From Rhodocyclaceae bacterium (GTDB lineage: Bacteria > Pseudomonadota > Gammaproteobacteria > Burkholderiales > Rhodocyclaceae), in the NCBI GenBank assembly GCA_030681195.1, contig JAUXXJ010000056.1, positions 60,779 to 124,778 of the forward strand: DNA of 64,000 bases, given 5' to 3'. A program made the position numbers and the translations under genes. A model generated the notes under the pieces. The model saw nothing but the letters and a program-made list of their open reading frames with translations, ran no database searches and was not told where the DNA came from. Positions 34,780 through 44,600 of the stretch are shown piece by piece (position 1 is the first letter of the stretch; each line of letters begins with the position of its first letter).

Positions 34780-35295
34780 GTGGGGGCTATTTGTCTTATT
34801 GGCATGATGGGCGCTGGAAAAACGACCGTCGGAAAAAAACTCGCCAAAAAACTTGATCTACAATTTACCGACCTTGATCAGGAAGTCGAAAGACATACCG
34901 GTGTCTCGGTAGCGACCGTGTTCGAGATTGAGGGGGAGCTGGGTTTTCGGCAACGTGAAACACATGCACTTAGACAAGTGATTGGCAGATGCAATCAAAT
35001 CGTTGCCACTGGCGGTGGGGTCGTGCTGAGTCCCATCAATAGAGCGATTTTGTGTGGAGCTGGCTGCGTAGTGTATTTGCAGGCGACGCCAGAGCTCATT
35101 TACTCTAGAACCCGGCATGATACGAGCCGCCCCTTGCTGCAAGTGGCGGACCCGCTTGGCCGGATACGCAGCCTCGTCAGTCAGCGTGATCCACTCTACC
35201 GTGAAGTGGCTGATATCGTGATTGAGTCAGGCAGACCGCTTGGCAATACAATTGAGGCTATTGAAACAGCGCTGAGATTGCATTCATCCCGATGA
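34780..35295 (+). CDS. aroK: Shikimate kinase
   Basis: A 171-residue kinase that phosphorylates shikimate at O3. Walker A is [15 protein letters not shown], the shikimate-binding DLDQEVE and IFEIEGE-like block is present ([14 protein letters not shown]), then ATGGGVVL and the lid region [10 protein letters not shown]. The start is GTG at 34780 with AAGGA 8 bp upstream. It overlaps aroB by 4 bp. Cotranscription with pilMNOPQ is the usual beta/gamma arrangement. The lower GC of the pil genes continues through this gene. Confidence 0.94.
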   Translation: MGAICLIGMMGAGKTTVGKKLAKKLDLQFTDLDQEVERHTGVSVATVFEIEGELGFRQRETHALRQVIGRCNQIVATGGGVVLSPINRAILCGAGCVVYLQATPELIYSRTRHDTSRPLLQVADPLGRIRSLVSQRDPLYREVADIVIESGRPLGNTIEAIETALRLHSSR

Positions 35296-36374
35296 CGTCA
35301 CTCACGGTTGGCCTCGGCCAGCGGTCTTACCAGATCCACATTGCCAGCGGATTGCTGGACAAGCTGCCCGAGCAGGCATCGGCACGGCGTGTCACTATCG
35401 TCACGAATGAGGTTGTCGCGCCGCTTTATCTGGATCGGTTGGTTAACTCACTGGAAAAAGTCGGCGCTGGTACGACGGCGGTTGTATTGCCGGATGGTGA
35501 AGCACACAAGAACTGGGAATCGCTCAACCGGATTTACGATCACCTGCTGGCGTCGCGCTGCGACCGGACGACCCCCATCGTGGCTTTGGGGGGCGGTGTG
35601 ATTGGCGATCTGGCGGGATTTGCCGCTGCATCCTATCAGCGCGGGGTGCCCTTCATCCAGGTGCCGACGACGCTGCTCTCTCAGGTGGATTCCTCGGTCG
35701 GTGGCAAGACCGGGATCAATCATCCACGCGGCAAGAACATGATCGGCGCCTTCTGGCAGCCCCGCCTGGTGGTCGCAGATACCGATACCTTGAACACATT
35801 GCCGGATCGCGAACTTTCGGCCGGTCTGGCCGAGGTGATCAAGTATGGGCTGATTCGCGACTTGCCCTTCCTTGAGTGGCTGGAAGCGAACATGGGTCGG
35901 CTGATGGCGCGCGAGGGCGATGCCCTTGCTTATGCCATCGAACGCTCCTGCGCGAACAAGGCAGAGGTGGTTGCCGACGACGAGTTGGAGACGGCGAAAG
36001 AGGGTGGGCGGGCGCTGTTGAACCTCGGTCATACCTTCGGTCATGCCATAGAAACCGGGATGGGCTATGGCGAATGGTTGCATGGCGAAGCCGTGGCGGC
36101 GGGCACCATGATGGCAGTTGATCTATCCCGTCGTCTGGGATGGTTGGGTGATGTGGATGTTGAACGGGCACAACGATTGTTCGAGCGCGCCAAGCTGCCC
36201 ATCCGCGGCCCTGCACTCGGCACGGATCGTTATCTGGATTTGATGGGGCATGACAAGAAGGTCATTGCGGGCCAGATGCGTCTCGTGTTGTTGCGGAAGC
36301 TGGGCGAAGCGGCGACCTGGGCCGAGGCACCACAAACCGAGATTCGTGCTGCCATCGAAGCCTGCTGTGGCTGA
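35292..36374 (+). CDS. aroB: 3-dehydroquinate synthase
   Basis: A 360-residue NAD- and metal-dependent enzyme of the shikimate pathway. Conserved blocks are [50 protein letters not shown], the metal-binding [11 protein letters not shown] and [12 protein letters not shown] dispersed repeat is in frame as [11 protein letters not shown] just before VLPDGE. It overlaps aroK by 4 bp and the dgt GTG by 8 bp. GC rises sharply here compared with the pil genes. Confidence 0.97.
   Translation: MTSLTVGLGQRSYQIHIASGLLDKLPEQASARRVTIVTNEVVAPLYLDRLVNSLEKVGAGTTAVVLPDGEAHKNWESLNRIYDHLLASRCDRTTPIVALGGGVIGDLAGFAAASYQRGVPFIQVPTTLLSQVDSSVGGKTGINHPRGKNMIGAFWQPRLVVADTDTLNTLPDRELSAGLAEVIKYGLIRDLPFLEWLEANMGRLMAREGDALAYAIERSCANKAEVVADDELETAKEGGRALLNLGHTFGHAIETGMGYGEWLHGEAVAAGTMMAVDLSRRLGWLGDVDVERAQRLFERAKLPIRGPALGTDRYLDLMGHDKKVIAGQMRLVLLRKLGEAATWAEAPQTEIRAAIEACCG
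35456..35479 (+). repeat. Dispersed repeat, copy 9 (inside aroB)
   Basis: AAAA, core variant GTCGGCGCTGGT, triplet ACG, ACGGC. It is read as KVGAGTTA in the loop before the VLPDGE motif. Confidence 0.85.
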
Positions 36375-37491
36375 ACTGGCTTCCTACGCCGTCTGCGAAA
36401 GCAATTCGCAGGGACGACGCATTGTCGAGCCACGTCCCAAGACGCGCGGGGAGTTTCAGCGTGACCGCGATCGCATCATCCACTCCACCGCATTTCGCCG
36501 CCTTGAATACAAGACCCAGGTTTTCGTCAACCACGAAGGCGACCTGTTTCGCACTCGTCTGACGCATTCCATTGAGGTAGCACAGATTGCACGGTCGATT
36601 GCGCGCGCGCTTAACCTGAATGATGACCTGACCGAAGCCATTGCGCTGGCCCATGACCTTGGCCACACGCCCTTCGGACATGCCGGACAGGATGCCTTGA
36701 ACGAATGTATGGCCGAGCATGGGGGCTTCGAACACAATCTGCAGTCCTTGCGGATTGTCGACAAACTCGAAGAGCGCTATGGCGCGTTCGATGGCCTGAA
36801 TCTGATGTTTGAAACCCGCGCCGGCATCCTCAAGCATTGCTCGCCGGCGAAGGCACACGAACTAGGCGAACTCGGTACGCGGTTTCTTAAAGATCAGCGC
36901 CCTTCGCTGGAGGCGCAGATATGCAATCTCGCCGACGAAATCGCCTACAACAACCATGATGTGGATGACGGTTTGCGTTCCGGCTTGATCACCGTAGAGC
37001 AATTGCAAGAAATCGACCTGTTTGCCTGGCATGAGAAAGCGGCGAGGGCTGCATTCCCGGATATTTCCGGGCGCCGTCTGATTCATGAAACGGTGCGCCG
37101 CATGATCGACGCGCAAGTCACTGATGTTCTGGCGGAAACCGGCACGAGGCTGGAACAGCAGCAGATCGAGACCCTTGGTGACGTGGTTCAAGCACCGCAA
37201 CTGGTTGGGTTCTCGGAAGAAATGCGCGGGATGAACCGGGAGTTGAAGCACTTCCTGCATGACTCGCTGTACCGTCACTACCAAGTGGTGCGCATGACCA
37301 GCAAGGCGCGACGGATTGTGAAGGACTTGTATGAGGCCTTCATGGCCGATATGCGCCTCTTGCCAACTCAGGATCGGCTGCGCGGCGATCAGGAGGGAAA
37401 CCCCCGTGCCATTGCCGATTACATCGCCGGCATGACAGATCGCTATGCGGTAAAGGAGCACCGTCGCTTGTTCGCCGTCGGCATGGAGTAG
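36367..37491 (+). CDS. dgt: dGTP triphosphohydrolase-like HD phosphohydrolase
   Basis: A 374-residue deoxynucleotide triphosphohydrolase. The HD-domain metal ligands are in [19 protein letters not shown] and [19 protein letters not shown], and [17 protein letters not shown] completes the site. The N-terminal [25 protein letters not shown] is typical. The start is GTG at 36367 overlapping aroB; a frame open from 36250 lies within aroB and was rejected. It is known from E. coli Dgt as a dGTPase that limits dNTP pools. Confidence 0.93.
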   Translation: MAELASYAVCESNSQGRRIVEPRPKTRGEFQRDRDRIIHSTAFRRLEYKTQVFVNHEGDLFRTRLTHSIEVAQIARSIARALNLNDDLTEAIALAHDLGHTPFGHAGQDALNECMAEHGGFEHNLQSLRIVDKLEERYGAFDGLNLMFETRAGILKHCSPAKAHELGELGTRFLKDQRPSLEAQICNLADEIAYNNHDVDDGLRSGLITVEQLQEIDLFAWHEKAARAAFPDISGRRLIHETVRRMIDAQVTDVLAETGTRLEQQQIETLGDVVQAPQLVGFSEEMRGMNRELKHFLHDSLYRHYQVVRMTSKARRIVKDLYEAFMADMRLLPTQDRLRGDQEGNPRAIADYIAGMTDRYAVKEHRRLFAVGME

Positions 37492-37503
37492 CCCCGACAA
37501 CCC

Positions 37504-40047
37504 ATGGCGAATGCATTCCATCCCACGACCGGTCTGCCGGAACTCGACGGGGTACTGCATGGAGTGCAACCGGGCGACAACATCGTTTGGCAGATTGAGT
37601 CGTTTGCAATGTACCGGGCGCTGGTTGAGCCCTATGCCGCTGCGGCGCGTCGGGAAGGCCTGCGCTTGATCTATTTCCGCTTTGCCGATCATCCACCCTT
37701 GCTTGATGATGCGGAAACATACCATCCGGACCCGGAGGAAGGCTTCGATACCTTTGTCGATCAGGTGCATACCGTCATCGAGGCGGCGGGACGGGAAACC
37801 CTGTACGTGTTCGATTGCCTCTCGCCGTTGGCCGATGCCTGGCAGTCGGACCGCATGCTGGGCAACTTCTTCCGCCTGACCTGTCCGCGCCTGCTCGATC
37901 TTGATACCGTGACCTATTTCGGTGTGTTCCGCAATCGGCACGCGCCGCCGGCCATCGGGGTGATTACGGCGACGACGCAGTTTCTCATCGATGTGTTTGC
38001 CTGTCGGGAAAAGCTCTATCTGCGACCGGTGAAGGTGCAGCACCGTTCTGCGGCGGCGATGAACCTGATCCATGCCTGGGAGCCCGGAGACCACTTCCGT
38101 CCGGTGCGCGACAGCGGTACCGTGTCGGAAATTCTTGCCGATTCGCAATGGCCCGGGCTGGAGGACAGTCCGCTTGCCGGCCATTGGCAGCAACGCTTTG
38201 CCGCCGCGAAGTTGGTGGCGGCGACACGCCAAGCCGGTTGCATCGATCCGGCTGAAACGGCATGGTTCGTTCGTCTGAGCCGCATGCTGTTTCCGGTCGA
38301 TCCGTCGATGGCGTGCCTGATCGACGAATACCTGCGACTCGACGACTTGGTCACGGTGCGCACGCGCATGATCGGTAGCGGCACCATCGGCGGCAAGGCA
38401 CTCGGCATGTTGTTGGCGCGCGCGGTATTGCGTCGTGATGCGCCGCAGCTTGACACTCGACTTGAGGCCCATGACTCTTTCTACATCGGCGCCGAGGTTT
38501 TCGATACCTTTCTTGTCCATAACGGCCTGTGGTGGATTCGCCGCCGCCAGCGCGATCCGGCACGATATCTGGAGGAGGTTGAAGAGGCGCACACACGTGT
38601 GCTGGCCGGCCACTTCTCACCGACAGTCAGGCACCAGTTCGAAGGGATGCTGGAATATTTCGGCGAATGGCCGTTTATCGTGCGCTCCAGTTCGCGACTG
38701 GAGGACCGCTACGGCAACGCTTTCGCCGGCCAATACGTCAGCGTGTTTTGCGCCAACCGTGGCCCTTGGGAGGATCGTCTGGAGAGCCTGCTCGATGCCG
38801 TGCGCCAGGTCTATGCGAGCACGATGAGCGAGCAGGCGCTGCGCTATCGCGAACGGCGTGGCCTGCTTGGTGAAAATGAGCAGATGGCAGCGCTGATCAT
38901 GCGTGTGTCTGGCACGGCAGGCGGCCCTTATTTCCATCCGCACGCGGCCGGCGTCGGCCTGTCGGTGAATCCTTATCGCTGGAATCCGCGCATCGACATG
39001 AAGGCGGGGGTGATCCGACTGGTGGCAGGCCTGGGCACCCGCGCGGTAGATCGAACCGACGATGATTACACCCGGTTGGTGGCGCTCAACGCTCCCGAAC
39101 TGAGGCCCGAAACGAGTTTTGGTGATATCGCTCGCCATGCCCAGCGGCGTATGGACGCCATCGACCTGGATGCCGATCGCATTGTCAGCGGGTCGTTCGC
39201 CGACATGGTGCGTGATCAGGCTGATTTCCCGCTCGAACTTTTTACCACGCGCGAAGAATCCGGCAAACCGGCTTTCCTGACCTTCGATCGTTTGCTGAGC
39301 GAGACCCTCTTTGTCGCTGACCTGCGCGACATGCTGGCGACTTTGCACGCCGCCTATCGTCATCCGGTCGAAATTGAGTTCGCGTTAAACGTCTTGCCTG
39401 AAGGCGGCTACCGTATCAATCTCTTGCAATGCCGCCCGGTGCAAATGCGCAGCGTCGATAGCGGGAAAGACATTGCACCGTGCTTCGAGCGGCCGGCACT
39501 GATCGAAGCACAGGGAGCGGTAATCGGGCCAAGTCGTCATATCCGTCCCGATCGCTTGGTCTATGTTGTACCCGCACATTACGGCGCAATGAACCAGAGT
39601 GCGCGGGTTGATGTGGCACGCCTGATTGGCCGCATCAATCAGGCCAGCAGTGATCGCACACTCGTCGTATTGGGGCCGGGGCGCTGGGGAACACGCGATC
39701 CCTGGCTTGGTCTGCCGGTCAGCTTCAACGAAATCAATCGGGTGGCGGCGCTCTGCGAGATTGTTGCCATGAACGAAAATCTTGTCCCTGACGTTTCGCT
39801 CGGCACCCACTTCCTCAACGAGTTGATCGAAGCCGACATGCTGTATTTCGCCCTGTTTCCGGGACGGCCGGGCAATGCTATCGACGAGTCCTTCCTGCTG
39901 GGACAGCCGAATCGCTTGACCGAAATCCTGCCTGGACAGGAAACGCATGCCGAAGTTGTACGGGTGATCGACTTCCCCGCCTGCGTAGCGCAACTGTTTG
40001 CAGATGCGGAAAGCCAGCGTGTCGCGATCCAGGTCGACAGAAGATAA
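37504..40047 (+). CDS. Degenerate KaiC-like / PPDK ATP-grasp fusion protein
   Basis: An 847-residue protein of unknown role. The N-terminal 230 residues resemble a KaiC/RecA-like domain (TTGLPELDGVLHGVQPGDNIVWQIES), but the P-loop GxxxxGKT is replaced by a run without Lys. The Walker-B-like strand LYVFDCLSPLADAW remains. Residues about 285-650 match the PEP/pyruvate-binding ATP-grasp of PPDK and PEP synthase (IGGKALGMLLARA, PFIVRSSSRLEDRYGNAFAGQYVSVF, and INLLQCRPVQ near the end). There is no phosphohistidine swivelling domain (TSG/THT motif) and no PEP TIM barrel. The C-terminal 200 residues are unassigned. It follows dgt by 12 bp. Confidence 0.75.
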   Translation: MANAFHPTTGLPELDGVLHGVQPGDNIVWQIESFAMYRALVEPYAAAARREGLRLIYFRFADHPPLLDDAETYHPDPEEGFDTFVDQVHTVIEAAGRETLYVFDCLSPLADAWQSDRMLGNFFRLTCPRLLDLDTVTYFGVFRNRHAPPAIGVITATTQFLIDVFACREKLYLRPVKVQHRSAAAMNLIHAWEPGDHFRPVRDSGTVSEILADSQWPGLEDSPLAGHWQQRFAAAKLVAATRQAGCIDPAETAWFVRLSRMLFPVDPSMACLIDEYLRLDDLVTVRTRMIGSGTIGGKALGMLLARAVLRRDAPQLDTRLEAHDSFYIGAEVFDTFLVHNGLWWIRRRQRDPARYLEEVEEAHTRVLAGHFSPTVRHQFEGMLEYFGEWPFIVRSSSRLEDRYGNAFAGQYVSVFCANRGPWEDRLESLLDAVRQVYASTMSEQALRYRERRGLLGENEQMAALIMRVSGTAGGPYFHPHAAGVGLSVNPYRWNPRIDMKAGVIRLVAGLGTRAVDRTDDDYTRLVALNAPELRPETSFGDIARHAQRRMDAIDLDADRIVSGSFADMVRDQADFPLELFTTREESGKPAFLTFDRLLSETLFVADLRDMLATLHAAYRHPVEIEFALNVLPEGGYRINLLQCRPVQMRSVDSGKDIAPCFERPALIEAQGAVIGPSRHIRPDRLVYVVPAHYGAMNQSARVDVARLIGRINQASSDRTLVVLGPGRWGTRDPWLGLPVSFNEINRVAALCEIVAMNENLVPDVSLGTHFLNELIEADMLYFALFPGRPGNAIDESFLLGQPNRLTEILPGQETHAEVVRVIDFPACVAQLFADAESQRVAIQVDRR

Positions 40048-40190
40048 CTTGAGCTCGCGCATTGCACTGATGTGGTGCGGGGCGCTATAGTTGGCGCCCC
40101 AAAGTTGTGCGCCATTTGATCGGGTGCGGCTGGGGGCGGGCCAGTGAGTCTCGGAAACCTATAAACAATATTGCGAAGGGAGCAACGGAA

Positions 40191-41534
40191 GTGAAATACA
40201 AGAATCTTGCAGACTTCATGGGTTATGTGCGGGCGCGTGATCCGAACCAGCCTGAGTTTCAACAGGCAGTACAAGAGGTCATGGGCAGCCTGTGGAACTT
40301 CATTGCTGCCAATCCACAGTATGCAGATGCTGCGCTGCTTGAGCGTCTGGTTGAACCGGAACGCGCCATCCAGTTCCGCGTCTCGTGGTTGGATGACAAG
40401 GGCGAGGCCCATGTCAATCGTGCTTTCCGCATCCAGCACAACTCCGCGATCGGCCCGTTCAAGGGCGGCATGCGTTTCCATCCTTCCGTCAATCTGTCGA
40501 TCCTCAAGTTCCTCGCTTTTGAACAAACGTTCAAGAATGCACTGACCACGCTGCCCATGGGGGGCGGCAAGGGCGGCTCCGATTTCGATCCGAAGGGCAA
40601 GAGTCGCGGAGAAATTATGCGTTTCTGCCAGGCCCTGATGGTTGAACTGTATCGCCATCTCGGACCGGATACCGACGTGCCGGCTGGCGATATCGGCGTG
40701 GGCGGTCGCGAAGTCGGCTTCATGGCCGGCATGATGAAGAAACTCTCCAACAACGCCGCCTGCGTCTTTACCGGACGCGGCCTATCCTTCGGCGGCAGCC
40801 TGATTCGTCCCGAGGCGACGGGTTACGGGCTGGTGTATTTCGTGCAGGAACAGCTGGCACGCAAGAACATGAGTTTCGATGGCCTGCGCGTATCGGTGTC
40901 CGGGTCCGGCAACGTATCGCAATACGCAATCGAAAAAGTGCTGGAACTCGGTGGTAAGGTGGTGACCTGTTCCGATTCCAACGGTACCGTCATCGATGAG
41001 GACGGCTTCACCCGCGAGAAGCTCGATGCGCTGATGGACATCAAGAACAACCAGTACGGTCGCGTTTCCGATTACGCCCAGAAGTTTGGCCTCAAGTATG
41101 AAGCCGGCAAGAGGCCTTGGGGCGTGCCGGTCGATATCGCCTTGCCGTGTGCGACACAGAACGAAGTCGATGGCGACGATGCGCGTGAGCTGGTCAAGAA
41201 CGGCGCCAAGTGTGTTGCCGAGGGGGCCAACATGCCTTCGAATCTCGATGCGGTGCATGTCTTCCTCGATGCAAAGATTCTCTACGGTCCGGGCAAGGCT
41301 GCCAACGCCGGCGGTGTCGCCACCTCTGGCCTTGAGATGACTCAGAGCGCACAGCGTCTTTTCTGGTCGCGCGAAGAGGTGGATGCGCAACTTCATCGCA
41401 TCATGAAAGACATTCACACCAACTGCGTGCGTTACGGCGAAAGCAAGGACGGCTTCATCAACTATGTCGATGGTGCCAACATTGCCGGATTCGTCAAGGT
41501 TGCCGATGCAATGACCGCACAAGGGGTTTATTAA
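40191..41534 (+). CDS. gdhA: NADP-type glutamate dehydrogenase
   Basis: A 447-residue hexameric-type glutamate dehydrogenase that makes glutamate from 2-oxoglutarate and ammonium. Visible are KGGMRFHPSVNLSILKFLAFEQTFKNAL, the catalytic lysine in MGGGKGGSDFDPKGKS, the nucleotide-binding SGSGNVSQYAIEK and the C-terminal AANAGGVATSGLEM. The GTG at 40191 has a GAAGGGAG ribosome binding site about 9 bp upstream. The gene lies just before gltBD, so both ammonium-assimilation routes are adjacent. Confidence 0.95.
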   Translation: MKYKNLADFMGYVRARDPNQPEFQQAVQEVMGSLWNFIAANPQYADAALLERLVEPERAIQFRVSWLDDKGEAHVNRAFRIQHNSAIGPFKGGMRFHPSVNLSILKFLAFEQTFKNALTTLPMGGGKGGSDFDPKGKSRGEIMRFCQALMVELYRHLGPDTDVPAGDIGVGGREVGFMAGMMKKLSNNAACVFTGRGLSFGGSLIRPEATGYGLVYFVQEQLARKNMSFDGLRVSVSGSGNVSQYAIEKVLELGGKVVTCSDSNGTVIDEDGFTREKLDALMDIKNNQYGRVSDYAQKFGLKYEAGKRPWGVPVDIALPCATQNEVDGDDARELVKNGAKCVAEGANMPSNLDAVHVFLDAKILYGPGKAANAGGVATSGLEMTQSAQRLFWSREEVDAQLHRIMKDIHTNCVRYGESKDGFINYVDGANIAGFVKVADAMTAQGVY

Positions 41535-41625
41535 CCCGCTGCCCCCTCCATTGTTACCCGCCGGAGGGATTGAGAGGGGGCGTGAATCACGGTATATTTG
41601 ACGGTTCGATGTCGAAACAGATAGG

Positions 41626-41650
41626 CCGGAGCCAGCAGGCTCCGGTTTTT
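41626..41650 (+). terminator. Rho-independent terminator between gdhA and gltB
   Basis: Perfect 8-bp stem CCGGAGCC / GGCTCCGG with loop AGCA, followed at once by five T. It ends only 25 bp before the gltB ATG. It either terminates gdhA, with gltB transcribed from a very close promoter, or acts as an attenuator in the gltB leader. Confidence 0.85.
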
Positions 41651-41675
41651 CGCATATTTCTTCAGGAACCGGATA

Positions 41676-44600
41676 ATGGAACAGCCTTGCCGCGAGGGTT
41701 TGTACGATCCCGCCTACGAGCACGATGCCTGCGGTGTCGGCTTTGTCGCTCACATCAAGAATAAAAAAAGCCACGCCATCGTTGCGCAGGGCTTGCAGAT
41801 TCTCAAGAACCTCGAACACCGGGGTGCTACCGGCTATGACCCGCTGCTGGGCGATGGTGCCGGTATTCTGATCCAGATTCCCGATGCGTTCCTGCGTGCG
41901 GAAATGACCGGTCAGGGCGTCGAACTGCCACCACCGGGCAGTTACGGGGTCGGCATGGTGTTCCTGCCAAGAAACCCGGAAAGCCGGCGCGCCTGCGAGG
42001 CTGCGATCGAGCGCACGATTCGCTACGAAGGCCAAGTGCTGCTGGGCTGGCGCGACGTGCCGGTCGACAACCGTGGGTTGGCTCAGGCGGCCCGGGATAT
42101 CGAACCGGTCATCCGCCAGGTCTTCATTGGCGGCGGCGAAGGGGGTGTCGATGCCGACGCTCTGGAACGCAAGCTTTACGTCATCCGCAAGGAGGCGGGC
42201 CACCGCGTGCAGTCCCTCAAGCTGCCGGACGGCAAGATGTTTTATGTCCCCTCTCTGTCGGTGCGCACCATCGTTTACAAGGGCATGCTGCTGGCGGATC
42301 AGGTGGGGGAGTATTTTCTCGATCTGCGCGACGAGCGCCTCGATTCCGCCCTGGCAATGGTGCACCAGCGCTTCTCGACCAACACCTTCCCGACCTGGGA
42401 TTTGGCGCACCCCTTCCGCATGATTGCCCACAATGGTGAGATCAACACCTTGCGCGGCAACGTCAACTGGATCCGTGCCCGCGAACACGGCATCTCATCC
42501 AAACTGCTCGGCGATGATCTGCCGAAGATCTGGCCGCTGATCTACGATGGCCAGTCTGACTCGGCCTCTTTCGACAATGCGCTGGAGTTGCTGGTAATGG
42601 GCGGCTATAGCCTGGCCCATGCCATGATGATGCTGATTCCGGAAGCGTGGGCCGGCAACCCGCTGATGGACGAGGATCGGCGTGCTTTTTACGAGTACCA
42701 CATGGCCCTCATGGAGCCATGGGACGGCCCGGCGGCAGTGGCCTTCACCGACGGCCGCCAGATCGGCGCGACGCTTGACCGCAACGGCCTGCGTCCCGCC
42801 CGCTACCTCGTTACCGATGACGACCTCGTGGTGCTCTCCTCGGAAATCGGCGTGCTGCCGATCCCGGATGAGCGCATTGTCAAGAAATGGCGGCTACAAC
42901 CCGGCAAGATGCTGCTGATCGACCTTGAGCAGGGGCGCATCATCGGTGATGACGAGATCAAGCATCAGCTGGCGACCGCCAAGCCTTACCGCAAGTGGAT
43001 CGAGAAATCCCGCCATTTCGTCGATGAAATGCCGGAGGTCAAGTCCAAGGAAAAGCTTGCGGCACCGCTGCTCGACCTGCAACAGGCCTTTGGCTACACG
43101 CAGGAAGATTTCAAGTTCATCCTCGAACCGATGGCATTGAATGGCGAGGAAGCCACGGGCTCGATGGGCAACGACAGCCCGCTGCCCGTGCTGTCGAGTA
43201 AGAACAAGCCGCTGTTCAACTACTTCAAGCAACTCTTCGCCCAGGTGACCAACCCGCCGATCGACCCGATCCGCGAGGAAATCGTCATGTCGCTGATTTC
43301 GCTGGTCAGCCCCAACCCCAACCTGCTTGGCGTCGATGAGACCGAGCCAACCCCGCGCCTTGAAGTACGTCAGCCTATCCTGTCGCCGGCCGACATGGCC
43401 AAGCTCAAGCAGATCGACAAACTGACCAATGGCACCTTCCGCTCCTTCGTGGTTGACATCACCACGCCGGCGGCGGCCGGTCCGGCCGGCCTTGCCGATG
43501 CCCTCTACCAGGTGTGTGTCCGCGCCGAGCGTGCGGTAGGCCAAGGCTACAGCGTCATCATCCTTTCCGACCGAACCGTCAATGCCGAGCGGGCCCCCAT
43601 TCCGTCGCTGCTGGCATGCTCGGCTGTGCATCAGCATCTGGTCAAGACCGGTTTGCGCACCTCGTGCAGCCTCATCGTAGAAACCGGCGAAGCGCGCGAG
43701 ACGCACCATTTTGCCGTGCTCGCTGGCTATGGTGCCGAATCCATTCACCCCTGGATGGTCTTCGAGAGCCTCGACGCGCTCGCGCCGACGCTGCCGGGCA
43801 AGCCTGCCGCCCATGATTGCCACAAGCGCTTCATCAAGGCGGTCGGCAAGGGGTTGATGAAGATCATGTCGAAGATGGGCATCTCGACCTACCAGTCTTA
43901 CTGCGGCGCGCAAATCTTCGAGGCAATCGGCCTGTCGTCCGATTTCGTCGCCCGCTACTTCACCGGCACGCCGACGAAGATCGAGGGCATTGGTCTCAAG
44001 GAGGTGGCGCTAGAGGCGCTCAACACCCACGCTGCCGCCTTTGGCGATGACCCGGTGTTGGCCAATACGCTCGACATCGGTGGCGAGTATGCCTTCCGTG
44101 TGCGGGGCGAGGAGCACGTCTGGACGCCCGATGCCATCGCCAAGCTGCAGCATTCGACGCGCTCGGGCAAGTTCGACACCTACAAGGAATACGCGGCGAT
44201 CATCAACGACCAGACCAAGCGCCACATGACCTTGCGTGGCCTGTTCGAGATCAAGCCGGCCGGCAAATCCATACCACTGGATCAGGTCGAACCGGCCAGC
44301 GAGATCGTCAAACGCTTTGCCACCGGCGCCATCTCGCTGGGTGCCATCTCGACCGAGTCGCACACCACGTTGGCCATCGCCATGAACCGCATCGGCGGCA
44401 AGTCGAATACCGGCGAAGGCGGCGAGGATCCGCGCCGCTTCGCAAAAGTCGGCGCTGGCGCGACGGTGGCGAGTGTCATCGGGGCCGCCCAGATCGAACG
44501 CGACATTCCCCTCAAGGAAGGCGACTCGCTGCGCTCTTCCATTAAGCAGGTGGCCTCCGGCCGCTTCGGCGTAACCACTGAGTACCTGACCAACGCCGAC

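Noticed and set aside
40079..40100. Hairpin GGGGCGC / GCGCCCC after the KaiC-PPDK gene
   Set aside because: The stem is good, but no T-run follows, so there is no support for a rho-independent terminator.
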